DNA from: Streptomyces sp. NBRC 110611
GTDB taxonomy: Bacteria > Actinomycetota > Actinomycetes > Streptomycetales > Streptomycetaceae
Length of the DNA: 64,000 nt
NCBI RefSeq assembly: GCF_001590865.1
Contig: NZ_BBUY01000005.1
Span: 124,001-188,000 of the forward strand
Direction of reading: 5' to 3'
The position numbers and the translations under genes were made by a program. Under the pieces are notes generated by a model. It was given only the letters and a program-made list of their open reading frames with translations. It was not told where the DNA came from and made no database searches. Position 1 is the stretch's first letter, and each line of letters starts with the position of its first letter. This document shows positions 19,024 to 27,834 of this stretch, one piece after another.

Positions 19024-20244
19024 TCACCACTCGACGGGCAGGGACTCCAGGCTGCTGATCGCCGAGCCGGGCTTCATCCGCAGGGCGGACCCGGGCACCG
19101 CCAGGCGCAGCGCCGGCATCCGGTGCAGCAGACCCTTCAGCGCCTCCTGGAGCTGCACGCGAGCCAGCTGGGCGCCCAGACAGTAGTGGATTCCGGCGCC
19201 GAAGCCCAGGTGCTGGTTGTCGGTGCGGGTCAGGTCGAGGCGTTCGGGGTCCGGGAACGCCAGCGGGTCGCGGTTGGCGGCGGCCAGGGCGGGCAGGACG
19301 AGCTTGCCCGCGGGGATCGTCACCCCGGAGAGCTCGACCTCCTCGGTGGTCAGCCGCGGTCCGCTGGCCCCGCTCATCACCAGGGGCACGAAGCGCAGCA
19401 GCTCCTCCACGGCGCGCGGGATCGCGTCCGGGTCGGTGCGCAGCCGCTCGATCTCCTCGGGGCGGCGCAGCAGCGTCACCAGGAACATGGTGATCAGGCT
19501 GGCCGTGGTGTCGTTGCCCGCGCTCAGCAGCCCGACGCACTGGGCGATCAGCTCGCTCTCGGAGAGCTTGTCGCCCTCGTCGCGGGCGGCGATCAGCTCG
19601 GTCATCAGGTCGTCGCCGGGTTCCGCGCGCTTGGCGGCGATCAGCTCGGTGAAGTACGCCTTGAGCGCGACGGTGGCGGCGTTGCGCTCCCGCTCGTCGC
19701 GCAGCCAGTCGATGAGCGCCGCCGACCACTTCTGGAAGTCGTCGTGGTCCGCGGCGGGGACGCCGAGCATGCCGCAGATCACCGCGTTGGGGATCGGCGT
19801 GGCGAAGTGCCGGACCAGGTCGACCGGGCGGGGCAGGGTCTCCAGCGCGTCCAGGCGCTCCTCGACCAGGGCGGCCACGGTGGGCCGCATCCCCTCCACG
19901 CGGCGGGCGCTGAAGGCGCGGGAGACCAGCCGGCGGATCCGGGTGTGCTCGGGGGCGTCCATGCCGACCAGGGACTGGCTGATCAGGGCGCCGTGCTCGG
20001 TCTCCGCGACCTCGGGGCGAGCGGCGGTGAGCCGGCTGCTGAAGCGGGGGTCGGTCAGGATCCGGCGGACGTCGGCGTAGCGGGTGACCAGCCAGGCCGG
20101 CGTGCCGTCGGGCAGCTTCACCTGGAGCACGGGGTGCGTGGCGCGGGCCTCGGCCAGTCCGGGAGCGGGCAGGCAGGCCTCGGGCGCGTCGGCGAAGGGG
20201 AACGGTACCGGCGCGGCGGTCCGGGCCGTGTCTGCTGTGTGCAT
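19024..20244 (-). CDS. Cytochrome P450 (P450-1)
   Basis: This is a soluble bacterial class I P450 of 406 residues that needs ferredoxin and reductase partners; none is encoded nearby. Landmarks are the I-helix LLSAGNDTTASL with the normal acid/Thr pair, ExxR in AVEELLRF, and the heme ligand C355 in FGAGIHYCLG. The start at 20244 (MHTADTAR) matches family length; an upstream extension is low-complexity. It is divergent from the free-standing AT gene across 228 bp. Its likely role is hydroxylation or epoxidation of the polyketide after assembly, and its substrate cannot be told from sequence. Its 3' end abuts the 44-bp repeats. Confidence 0.92.
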   Translation of the reverse strand: MHTADTARTAAPVPFPFADAPEACLPAPGLAEARATHPVLQVKLPDGTPAWLVTRYADVRRILTDPRFSSRLTAARPEVAETEHGALISQSLVGMDAPEHTRIRRLVSRAFSARRVEGMRPTVAALVEERLDALETLPRPVDLVRHFATPIPNAVICGMLGVPAADHDDFQKWSAALIDWLRDERERNAATVALKAYFTELIAAKRAEPGDDLMTELIAARDEGDKLSESELIAQCVGLLSAGNDTTASLITMFLVTLLRRPEEIERLRTDPDAIPRAVEELLRFVPLVMSGASGPRLTTEEVELSGVTIPAGKLVLPALAAANRDPLAFPDPERLDLTRTDNQHLGFGAGIHYCLGAQLARVQLQEALKGLLHRMPALRLAVPGSALRMKPGSAISSLESLPVEW

Positions 20245-20472
20245 GGATGCTCTCTGTCCGTGGTGGCGTGACGGTGCGGCGCTGCGGCGCGGGAGCGGCG
20301 GATGCCGGACGCGTCGGCAACGTAGCAAGCGGGCGGGGCGGGAGGTACCCGAGAACGTGCCGGGGCATCCCCTACTTTTCCGGCCCGGCCCCTATAAGGG
20401 CGCGGATCGCTTCTCGGCGCTGGTGGGCTTGTCTAGCGTGGCGCCGTTGAGCCGAGGAAAGGTGTCCCGAAG
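20245..20472. promoter_or_regulatory. Divergent promoter region between P450-1 and the AT gene
   Basis: This 228-bp gap serves two divergent genes and should hold promoters for both. For the plus strand I see TTCTCG-17 bp-TAGCGT (20411-20439), about 27 nt from transcript start to the GTG. For the minus strand TACGTT (near 20,322) is a possible -10 without a good -35. GGGGCATCCCC near 20,366 is a small dyad. No operator of a known regulator type is recognisable. Confidence 0.35.
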
Positions 20473-21957
20473 GTGACCGTTTCTGCCCCGTCCGCCCCGC
20501 CTTCCCCGTCCTCTCCCCCGTCCGCCGCGCCCTCGGCGCCGGGCATGACTTCCGCGCCGGACATGGCTTCCGCGCCGGGCGGCCCGGCGGCGCACGACGC
20601 CTGTCTCCTGCCGCTGTCCGCGCCCTCGGCCGGCGGGCTGGCCGCACTGCTGGGCTCGTACCGGGAGCTGGCCCGGGCCGCCGCGGACGGGCGGGGCGGG
20701 CCGGAGCCGGCGGCGCTGTGCCGGGCGGCGATGGACGCGCCGCACCACGAGCACCGGGCCTTCGCCGTCGCCCACTCGTACGCCGGACTGGTGGAGGCCC
20801 TCGACATGGCCGCGGAGCCCGGAGGGGTGACGGACGGGGCGCCGCCGCGGAGCGAGCGCGGGCTGGTGTTCGTCTTCGCCGGGCAGGGCCACCAGTGGTT
20901 CGGGATGGGCCGGGAACTGCTGCGCACCGAGCCGGCGTTCCGGGCCGCCGTGGCGCGGTGCGAGGCCGCCGTACGCCGTCATGTGGACTTCTCCGTACGG
21001 GAGCAGCTGGCCCTGGACGAGGACGAGTCCCGGATCGGCGAGATCGACGTGCTGCAACCCGTGCTGTTCACGGTGCAGGTCGCGCTGGCCGAGCTGTGGC
21101 GGTCCTGGGGCATCGAGCCGGATGCCGTGGTGGGCCACAGCATGGGCGAGATCGCCGCGGCGCATATCGCGGGCGCGCTGTCGCTGGAGGACGCCGCGAT
21201 GATCGCCTGCCGGCGCAGCGCGCTGCTGCGCCGGATCAGCGGCAAGGGCGCGCTGGCGGTGGCCGAGCTGTCGCCCGAGGAGGCGGCGGGGCTGGCCGCG
21301 GGGACCGGGGGGCGGGTGAGCGTCGCCGGTTTCAACAGCCCGGTGCTCAGCGTGCTGGCGGGGGACGCCGACTCGCTGGAGGAGATCACCGGCCGGCTGG
21401 ACGCGCAGGACGTCTACTGCAAGCTGATCAAGGGGACGGTCGCCTCGCACAGCCATTACGTGGAGGAGCTGCGGGACGACCTGGCGGTGGCGCTGAAGGA
21501 CCTGCGCCCCGGGCGGGCCAGGGTGCCGATGTACTCCACGGTGACCCGGGAGCGGCTGACCGGGACCGAGCTGACCGCCCCGTACTGGATGCGCAACCTG
21601 CGCGAGCCGGTGCGCTTCGCCGAGACGGTGACCGCGCTGCGGGCCCGGGGCTTCGGGGTGTTCCTGGAGATCAGCGCCCACCCGGTGCTGACCGGCTCGG
21701 TCCAGCAGTGCCTGGAGCACGGCGGGCTGACCGGACGGGCGCTGCCCTCCGGACGGCGCAGGGCCGAGCGGTCCTCGGTCCTGACCTCGCTGGGGTCGCT
21801 GTACGCGCTGGGGCGCGACCCGCGGTGGGCGGCGGTCGGCCGCGCCGGCTCCCCCGCCCGGCCGGCGCTCACCCCGTACCAGGCCGCGCTGGCCTCCGCC
21901 GTCCTGGGCCCGGGCCCGGCGGCTCCCGCCGGCCGGGGCGCGGCCGACCGTGCGTGA
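20473..21957 (+). CDS. Free-standing polyketide acyltransferase with cis-AT-type linker
   Basis: This 494-residue protein is an AT that should load an extender unit on PKS carrier proteins in trans. After a Ser/Pro/Ala-rich leader (about 1-40) comes a KS-to-AT linker-like part (about 41-130), which normally exists only inside modular PKS proteins. The AT core follows: FAGQGHQWFGMG, nucleophile S223 in GHSMGE, the carboxylate-binding Arg 25 residues later (IACRRSALL), and VASHSHYVEEL. The last is the selectivity motif; VASH is closer to the YASH of methylmalonyl ATs than to the HAFH of malonyl ATs, so a branched or substituted extender is possible. The C-terminal post-AT linker is also kept. 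The start is GTG with GAGGAAAGG upstream. It is first in a plus-strand run with a methyltransferase and the AT-AT-ER gene. Confidence 0.88.
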   Translation: MTVSAPSAPPSPSSPPSAAPSAPGMTSAPDMASAPGGPAAHDACLLPLSAPSAGGLAALLGSYRELARAAADGRGGPEPAALCRAAMDAPHHEHRAFAVAHSYAGLVEALDMAAEPGGVTDGAPPRSERGLVFVFAGQGHQWFGMGRELLRTEPAFRAAVARCEAAVRRHVDFSVREQLALDEDESRIGEIDVLQPVLFTVQVALAELWRSWGIEPDAVVGHSMGEIAAAHIAGALSLEDAAMIACRRSALLRRISGKGALAVAELSPEEAAGLAAGTGGRVSVAGFNSPVLSVLAGDADSLEEITGRLDAQDVYCKLIKGTVASHSHYVEELRDDLAVALKDLRPGRARVPMYSTVTRERLTGTELTAPYWMRNLREPVRFAETVTALRARGFGVFLEISAHPVLTGSVQQCLEHGGLTGRALPSGRRRAERSSVLTSLGSLYALGRDPRWAAVGRAGSPARPALTPYQAALASAVLGPGPAAPAGRGAADRA

Positions 21958-22087
21958 CCTCCTCGCCGCCCCCCGGTGATCTGGGGGTCCGTAGGGGGGA
22001 TTAGGGGTGTCTTGCCCGCCGGGGCCGGTCATAGCCTGCGCACGCCGGTGACCTTCCGGGCCCCAAGCATGCGCACGAGAGGAAGAC

Positions 22088-23041
22088 ATGGCCGCCTCCA
22101 AGGTGTTCACCGAGTTCAGCGAGGGACTCGGGACAATCAATTCCAGTGACAGCGGGCAGGGCCCGGACCGTGCGGTCAGCGACCGGATCAAGGGCGCCAC
22201 GTCCTCGTCGTACGACATGGCGGCGACCGCCTCGTCGCAGGGCGACATCTGGAACTGGGGCATGCACGACGACACCCTGCTGCGCGAGATCCGCGCACTG
22301 GTCCCCGGCTTCGCGGACTACGACACCGACGGGTACTCCGAGCAGCTGTACTTCCTCGCGCTGCGCGATCTGCCCATTGGGCTCGCGGAGCTGGCCGGCG
22401 CCTCCGTCCTGGAGGTCGGCTGCGGGCTGGGCGAGGGGCTGAACTTCCTGTCCCGGCTGATCGACGCCGAGCGGGTGACCGGTCTGGACCTGTCCCCGCA
22501 GGCCATCACCCGCGCCACCACCCGCCTCTCCCGCGGCCGGCGGCTGCACTTCGTCCAGGGCGACGCGGAGAACCTGCCGTTCGAGGACGGCGAGCTGGAC
22601 CTGGTCATCAACATCGAGAGCTCGCACACCTACCCGGACTTCGGCCGGTTCCTGGACGAGGTGGCCCGGGTGCTCAAGCCGGGCGGCCACTTCTCGCACA
22701 TCGACACCTTCACCGCGCCGCGCTACGCGCAGATGACGCGGCACAAGGAGGAGTCCCGGGGGCTGGCGTGGATCCACGAGCGGGACATCTCCGAGGAGGT
22801 GCGGACCTCGATCCGGCGCCGGATGACCGCGGGCAGCCACTTCCAGCGGACCTTCGCCGAGAAGCGGATGTCGCCGGTGGCGCGGCTGGTCGGGCGGCAG
22901 GTGCGCCGGACCATCTTCGGGGCGAAGTTCGCCGGCTTCCCCGACACCGCGCTGACCAAGGCCCTCAAGAAGGCGGGCGCCGTCCCGTCGCTGCAAGGGC
23001 TGCCGGACAGCTACCGGCACCACATCGCCAGGAAGGGCTGA
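22088..23041 (+). CDS. SAM-dependent methyltransferase, class I
   Basis: The 317-residue product has the SAM-binding motif VLEVGCGLGEGL (about 107-118), an acidic post-I turn (VTGLDLS), QGDAENLPFEDGELD and VARVLKPGGHF. It resembles small-molecule O-methyltransferases of natural-product clusters. A methyl transfer to a hydroxyl (or carboxyl) of the polyketide is the best guess. Its target, O or C, is not visible. The N-terminal 60 residues are Ser/Thr-rich without a known domain. GAGAGGAAG precedes the ATG. It lies 130 bp after the AT gene and 10 bp before the AT-AT-ER gene, so it is probably cotranscribed. Confidence 0.85.
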   Translation: MAASKVFTEFSEGLGTINSSDSGQGPDRAVSDRIKGATSSSYDMAATASSQGDIWNWGMHDDTLLREIRALVPGFADYDTDGYSEQLYFLALRDLPIGLAELAGASVLEVGCGLGEGLNFLSRLIDAERVTGLDLSPQAITRATTRLSRGRRLHFVQGDAENLPFEDGELDLVINIESSHTYPDFGRFLDEVARVLKPGGHFSHIDTFTAPRYAQMTRHKEESRGLAWIHERDISEEVRTSIRRRMTAGSHFQRTFAEKRMSPVARLVGRQVRRTIFGAKFAGFPDTALTKALKKAGAVPSLQGLPDSYRHHIARKG

Positions 23042-23051
23042 GCCCGGCCCC

Positions 23052-26000
23052 ATGAGCCTGAGCAACGTCTTCCTCTTCGCCGGCCAGGGATCGCAGTACC
23101 ACCACATGGGCGGCTGGTTCTACGAGCACGACGAGGTGTTCCGGGACACCCTGCGCGACCTGGACGCGGTGGTGCGCGCCGAGCGCGGCGACTCCGTACT
23201 GGAGCGGATCTACGGGCCCGAGCGGCGGCTGGACGAGCCCTTCGACCGGTTCCGCGACAGCCAGCCGGGCATCTTCATGGTCGAGTACGCGCTGGCGCGG
23301 AGCCTGATGGCACGGGGTATCCAGCCGGATGCGGTGCTCGGGGCGAGCCTGGGAGAGGTGGCGGCGGCGGCCGTGGCCGAAGCCGTCGACGTGCACGAGT
23401 GCCTGGCGCTGCTGGTGCGCCAGGTCGACATCTTCGAGGAGCGCTGCCCGCGCGGCGGGATGCTGGCGGTCCTGGCCGAGCCCGCGCTCTTCGACCGGGA
23501 ACCGGTCCTGAACGGCCCGCTCGAACTGGCCGCGGTCAACGCGGAGAACAACTTCGTGGTGGCGGGCAAGGCCCCCGACCTGGACCGGGCCGAGGAGCAC
23601 CTGACCGGGCAGAACATCCTCTTCCAGCGGCTCCCGGTGCCCTACCCCTTCCACTCCTCCCATATCGAGGCCGTACGGGACGAGTTCGTCGCACAGGTCG
23701 GCAAGCTCACCCTGCGCCGGCCACGGGTGCCGCTGCTGTCGGGCACCACCGGGGACGAGGTCCGGGAGCTGGACGTCGACCACATCTGGCAGGTGATGCG
23801 GCGGCCGTTCGACATCCGGCCGCTGGTGAACCGGCTGCTGCGGGAGGACCGCTGGCGGTATCTGGACCTCGGTCCGTCCGGTTCCATGGCGGGCCTGGTC
23901 AATCCCCGGCTGCCGGCCGGCGCGGCGTCCCGGGCGATGCCGCTGCTGTCGCCGTTCTCCCGGGACGGGGCGCTGCTGGAGCGGGTGGTGGAACACCATC
24001 GCGCCCTCGCCTCCGCGCCCCGCACACCCACGACACCCCAGACCTCCGAGGCAGCGCAGATGTTCCCCGCCCCTCTGTCCCCCGTGTCCCCGGTATCCCC
24101 GCACCCGCTGCGCGTCCATGTCTTTCCCGGTCAGGGCTCGCAGGTCAAGGGCATGGGCAAGGACCTGTTCGACCGGTTCCCCGAGCTGACCGCGCGGGCG
24201 GACCGGGTGCTGGGCTACTCGGTCCGCACGCTCTGCGTGGACGACCCCGAACGGAAGCTGAAGCAGACCGAGTTCACCCAGCCGGCGCTGTACGTGGTCG
24301 GCGCGCTGTCGCATCTGGCGCTGCTCCAGGTGGGCGGCCGGATGCCGGACTGCGTACTCGGGCACAGCCTGGGTGAGTACGTCGCGCTCTTCGCGGCGGG
24401 CGTCTACGACTTCGAGACCGGCCTGCGCCTGGTCCGCAGACGCGGTGAGCTGATGGGACAGGCGAACGGCGGGACGATGGCCGCGGTGGCCGGCTGCGAC
24501 GCCGAAGCGGTGCGCGGGGTACTGCGCGCGCACGGTCTGGACGCCATCGACATCGCCAATGTCAACACCCCCTCGCAGACCGTGATCGCCGGCCCCGAGG
24601 ACGCCGTGCAGCGGGCGCTTCCGCTGTTCTCCGCCGAGGCCGGCGCCCGGTGCGTACCGCTGAACGTGAGCGCCGCCTTCCACAGCCGCTATATGGCCGA
24701 CGCCGCCGACGAGTTCGGGCGCTTCCTGGACAAGTTCGACTTCTTCCCGCCCAAGGTGCCGGTCATCGCCAATGTCGACGCGCGGCCGTACGGGCCCGGT
24801 GCCGACGACATCAAGGAGAACCTGCGGCGGCAGATCGACGGCCCCGTGCAGTGGACCGACAGCGTGCGCCGCCTCATGGGCCTGGGCGAGCTGGAGGTGC
24901 ACGAACTCGGTCCGGGCACCGTACTGACCAAGCTGATCGCCAGAATCCAGGACGAGGCGGAGCCCCTGCCGGCCGAGGAACCCGGGCCGTCCCGGACCAC
25001 CGGGGCCGCGGGCCGGCCGCAGCGCGACGCGGCGCCCGAGCCCGCGCCCGCCCCCGTGGTGCCGGCGCCCGCCGCTCCCGTCACCGGACGGACACTGGGC
25101 TCGGCCGCCTTCCGTACCGCGTACGGCGTCGACTACGCGTACGCGGCCGGCGGCATGCACCACGCGGTCTCCTCGGTGGACTTCGTGGCCCGGATGGCCG
25201 GGGCCGGCCTGCTGTCCTTCTTCGGCACCAGCGGCCTGACCGGCACCGAGGTGGCGGACGGCCTGCGGGCGCTGCGCGACCGGCTGGGGGCCGGGGCGCC
25301 GTTCGGGGTCAACCTCGCCTACAGCCCGTTCGGCGGGCGGGCCGAGGACGACGTCGTGGACGCGGCGCTGCGCTGCGGCGTCACGGCCCTGGAGGCCGCC
25401 GCGTACATCCAGATCACCCCGGCGCTGGTGCGCTACCGGCTCAGCGGTGCCCGGGTGGGACCCGACGGGCGGGCGCACGCCCCGAACCGGCTGCTGGCCA
25501 AGGTGACCCGGCCCGACGTGGCCCGGCTGTTCTTCGAGCCGCCGCCCGCCCGGGTCGTCGAACGCCTGCTGGCGGCCGGCGCGATCGGCGCCGAGGAGGC
25601 GGCGGCGGCCCCGCTGCTGGCGATGGCCGACGATGTGTGCGCGGTCGGCGATGCCGGCGGCTACACCGACATGGGCGCGCTGCCCGCGCTGCTGCCGTCG
25701 GTGCGCCGGCTGCGCGACGAGGTCGCCCGCACGTTCCCGGCGCTGCCCCCGGTGCGGGTGGGCGCCGGTGGCGGCATCGGGTCGCCGGAGGCGGCGGCGG
25801 CCGCGTTCGTCCTGGGCGCCGACTTCGTCCTGACCGGGTCGGTCAACGTGTGCACGGCCGAGGCCGGCGTCAGCGGCCGGGTCAAGGACCTGCTGGCGAA
25901 CCTGGACGTGCACGACACGGTGTACGCGCCGTTCAGCGATCTGTTCGAACTGGGCGGCCGGGCCCGGGTGATGAAGAAGGGCACGCTCTTCCACGCCCGC

Positions 26001-26414
26001 GCGAACAAGCTGCACGACCTGTGGCGCACGCATGACGACTGGTACGCCATCGACGCCGGGGTCCGCGCGCACATCGAGGAGCGGTACTTCCGGACGCCGT
26101 TCGAGTCCGCCTACGCGGAGCTGCGCCGCGGCGCCCCGGCGGGCGAGCCCGAACCGGACCCCAAGCGGCGGATGGCGCTGGTGTTCCGGTGGTACTGCGA
26201 CCGGTCCCTGCGCTTCGCCATCGCCGGTGAGCCCGGCCGCGAGATGGACTTCCAGGTGTACTGCGGCCCCGCGCTGGGCGCCTGCAACCAGTGGCTCCGG
26301 GAGACCGGCCCGGCCTCCTGGCAGGACCGGCACGTCGACGAGATCGGCCGCCGGATCATGGACGAGGCGGGAGAACTGGTCGGTGCCGTCGGGACCGCCG
26401 GGAAGTGGCAGTGA
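23052..26414 (+). CDS. Trans-acting acyl hydrolase - malonyl acyltransferase - enoyl reductase fusion
   Basis: This 1120-residue protein is the service enzyme of a trans-AT PKS. Domain 1 (about 5-300) is AT-like, with FAGQGSQ and S99 in GASLGE. The residue 25 after the Ser, Arg in true malonyl ATs, is Q124, and GHS has become GAS. Arg-to-Gln is the mark of PedC-type acyl hydrolases, which clear stalled chains from carrier proteins. Domain 2 (about 355-640) is a proper AT: FPGQGSQ, S439 in GHSLGEY, the Arg kept (VRRRGELM), and AAFHSRY as in malonyl-specific enzymes. Domain 3 (about 677-1115) is a PfaD/FMN-type enoyl reductase (FFGTSGLTG, FGVNLAYSPF, VGAGGGIGSPEAAAAAF, ADFVLTGSVN) acting in trans to saturate selected enoyl units. 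Pro/Ala linkers join the domains. It lies 10 bp after the methyltransferase gene. Confidence 0.93.
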   Translation: MSLSNVFLFAGQGSQYHHMGGWFYEHDEVFRDTLRDLDAVVRAERGDSVLERIYGPERRLDEPFDRFRDSQPGIFMVEYALARSLMARGIQPDAVLGASLGEVAAAAVAEAVDVHECLALLVRQVDIFEERCPRGGMLAVLAEPALFDREPVLNGPLELAAVNAENNFVVAGKAPDLDRAEEHLTGQNILFQRLPVPYPFHSSHIEAVRDEFVAQVGKLTLRRPRVPLLSGTTGDEVRELDVDHIWQVMRRPFDIRPLVNRLLREDRWRYLDLGPSGSMAGLVNPRLPAGAASRAMPLLSPFSRDGALLERVVEHHRALASAPRTPTTPQTSEAAQMFPAPLSPVSPVSPHPLRVHVFPGQGSQVKGMGKDLFDRFPELTARADRVLGYSVRTLCVDDPERKLKQTEFTQPALYVVGALSHLALLQVGGRMPDCVLGHSLGEYVALFAAGVYDFETGLRLVRRRGELMGQANGGTMAAVAGCDAEAVRGVLRAHGLDAIDIANVNTPSQTVIAGPEDAVQRALPLFSAEAGARCVPLNVSAAFHSRYMADAADEFGRFLDKFDFFPPKVPVIANVDARPYGPGADDIKENLRRQIDGPVQWTDSVRRLMGLGELEVHELGPGTVLTKLIARIQDEAEPLPAEEPGPSRTTGAAGRPQRDAAPEPAPAPVVPAPAAPVTGRTLGSAAFRTAYGVDYAYAAGGMHHAVSSVDFVARMAGAGLLSFFGTSGLTGTEVADGLRALRDRLGAGAPFGVNLAYSPFGGRAEDDVVDAALRCGVTALEAAAYIQITPALVRYRLSGARVGPDGRAHAPNRLLAKVTRPDVARLFFEPPPARVVERLLAAGAIGAEEAAAAPLLAMADDVCAVGDAGGYTDMGALPALLPSVRRLRDEVARTFPALPPVRVGAGGGIGSPEAAAAAFVLGADFVLTGSVNVCTAEAGVSGRVKDLLANLDVHDTVYAPFSDLFELGGRARVMKKGTLFHARANKLHDLWRTHDDWYAIDAGVRAHIEERYFRTPFESAYAELRRGAPAGEPEPDPKRRMALVFRWYCDRSLRFAIAGEPGREMDFQVYCGPALGACNQWLRETGPASWQDRHVDEIGRRIMDEAGELVGAVGTAGKWQ

Positions 26415-26464
26415 CGTGGCAGTGAAGTTAAGCGAAGTGAAGTGACGTGCAGAGGAAGGATGCC

Positions 26465-27709
26465 GTGACAGAGACCGCCCCACCCCCTCGGCAGGAACCG
26501 GACCTCGGCGAACCCGGTGCGTACGACCTGTCCGACCCCGCGTTCGTCACCGACCGGGAGGCGGGGCGGCGCTGGCTGACCGCGCCCCGCCCGATCTGCC
26601 GGGGCCGGTCGCTGGACGGTTCGCCGTGCTGGGTCGTGACGCGCTACGAGGACGCCAGACTCGTCCTCACCGACCCCCGGTTCACCAGCCGGCCGCCGGG
26701 CCAGTCGCACGCCGCGGGCATGCGGGCGCAAGGGGTCCCCGAGGACGTGGTGCCGCTGCTGGACTCGAACCTGCTGTGCATGGACCGCGAGGACCACGGC
26801 CGGGTGCGCCCGCTGGTGACGCTGGCCTTCTCGGCCCGCCGCGTCCGGACCATGCGGCCCGCCATCGAGGGGATGGTCGGGGAGCTGCTGGACGCCCTGG
26901 ACCCGGATGCCGAGAACGACCTGATCGCACGGTTCGCCGACCCGCTGCCGATCCGGGTCGTCTCCCATCTGATCGGGGTGGACGAGGAGCACCGCGAACA
27001 GTGGCTCCAGTGGGCCCATACGTTCAACGGCCCCGTCCCCCCGCCGCCGGACGTCCTCGCGCCCGCCCTGCGCGGCATGGTCGAGGTGATCCGGCATCTG
27101 ATCGCCGAGCGGCGGCGGAAGCCGGGCGACGACCTGCTCTCCGATCTGATTCGTACGCACGACGAGGACGGCGAGCGGCTCACCGACGACGAACTGGCGG
27201 CGCTGGCCATTCTGGTGATCCAGGCCGGGCACGACTCGGTGCGCCAGCTGATCGCGCTGGGCGTGCTCACCCTGCTGGAGAATCCGGACCAGTTCGAGCT
27301 GATCCGCTCCGGCCGGACCACCTGGTCGAGCGGGCTGGCCGAGATCATGCGCCACGCGGCGCCCGTCAAGCACGCCTTCCGGCGCTTCCCCACCGAGCCG
27401 GTCGAGGTGGGCGGGGTCACGGTCACCCCCGGCGAGGGCGTCCTGGTCGTGCTGGCCGCCGCCAACCGCGACCCCGCCGAATTCCCCGACCCCGGCGTCC
27501 TGGACGTGACCCGCTCGCCCAACCCGCACCTCGGCTTCAGCCGCGGGCCGCACTTCTGCCCCGGCTCGACGCTGGCCATGACGGAGGTCGAGATCGCGCT
27601 GAAGGCGCTGTTCACACGGTTCCCGAAGGTGCGGCTCGCGGTACCGGCCGAGGAGATCGCACCACAGTTCCTGATCGGTGTGCGGCGGCTGCCGGTGCTG
27701 CTCGGCTGA
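26465..27709 (+). CDS. Cytochrome P450 (P450-2)
   Basis: The 414-residue product has the heme ligand C365 in FSRGPHFCPG, ExxR in LAEIMRHAAP and an I-helix reading AGHDSV, with Ser where Thr is usual. I start it at the GTG at 26465, because AGAGGAAGGA ends 4 nt before it; a GTG 18 bp upstream lies in front of that ribosome site. It is the last gene of the plus-strand run, 50 bp after the AT-AT-ER gene. It should oxidise the polyketide product, with electrons from partners encoded elsewhere. It converges on P450-3 with a bidirectional hairpin between them. Confidence 0.92.
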   Translation: MTETAPPPRQEPDLGEPGAYDLSDPAFVTDREAGRRWLTAPRPICRGRSLDGSPCWVVTRYEDARLVLTDPRFTSRPPGQSHAAGMRAQGVPEDVVPLLDSNLLCMDREDHGRVRPLVTLAFSARRVRTMRPAIEGMVGELLDALDPDAENDLIARFADPLPIRVVSHLIGVDEEHREQWLQWAHTFNGPVPPPPDVLAPALRGMVEVIRHLIAERRRKPGDDLLSDLIRTHDEDGERLTDDELAALAILVIQAGHDSVRQLIALGVLTLLENPDQFELIRSGRTTWSSGLAEIMRHAAPVKHAFRRFPTEPVEVGGVTVTPGEGVLVVLAAANRDPAEFPDPGVLDVTRSPNPHLGFSRGPHFCPGSTLAMTEVEIALKALFTRFPKVRLAVPAEEIAPQFLIGVRRLPVLLG

Positions 27710-27715
27710 GCCCGG

Positions 27716-27756
27716 CCGGCCCGGGCCCCTCAGGCAGACCTGTGGGCCCGGGCCGG
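27716..27756. terminator. Bidirectional terminator between convergent P450 genes
   Basis: A perfect 13-bp inverted repeat (CCGGCCCGGGCCC / GGGCCCGGGCCGG) with a 15-nt loop starts 7 bp after the P450-2 stop, in the gap between two converging transcripts. Position and stem strength suggest termination on both strands. Confidence 0.75.
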
Positions 27757-27794
27757 CGGCCGCGGAGTACGAGGTGGCCGGAGACGCCCGGCGC

Positions 27795-27834
27795 GGTCAG
27801 GGAGTGCGGGGCGGGGTCAGGGAGTGCGGGGCGG
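27795..27834. repeat. 20-bp tandem duplication at the 3' end of P450-3
   Basis: Two identical 20-bp units (27795-27814 and 27815-27834, each starting GGTCAGGGAGTG) lie head to tail. The second contains the P450-3 stop codon, and the first is an outside copy. It looks like a local slippage duplication of the gene end and leaves the protein unchanged. Confidence 0.85.

Noticed and set aside
26447..26464. GTG at 26447 as start of P450-2
   Set aside because: The AGAGGAAGGA ribosome site lies after it and directly before the GTG at 26465.
22965..26483. Very long minus-strand open frame opposite the AT-AT-ER gene
   Set aside because: It is rich in His, Arg, Gln and Val with no domain, and arises from GC-biased codons of the real gene on the other strand.
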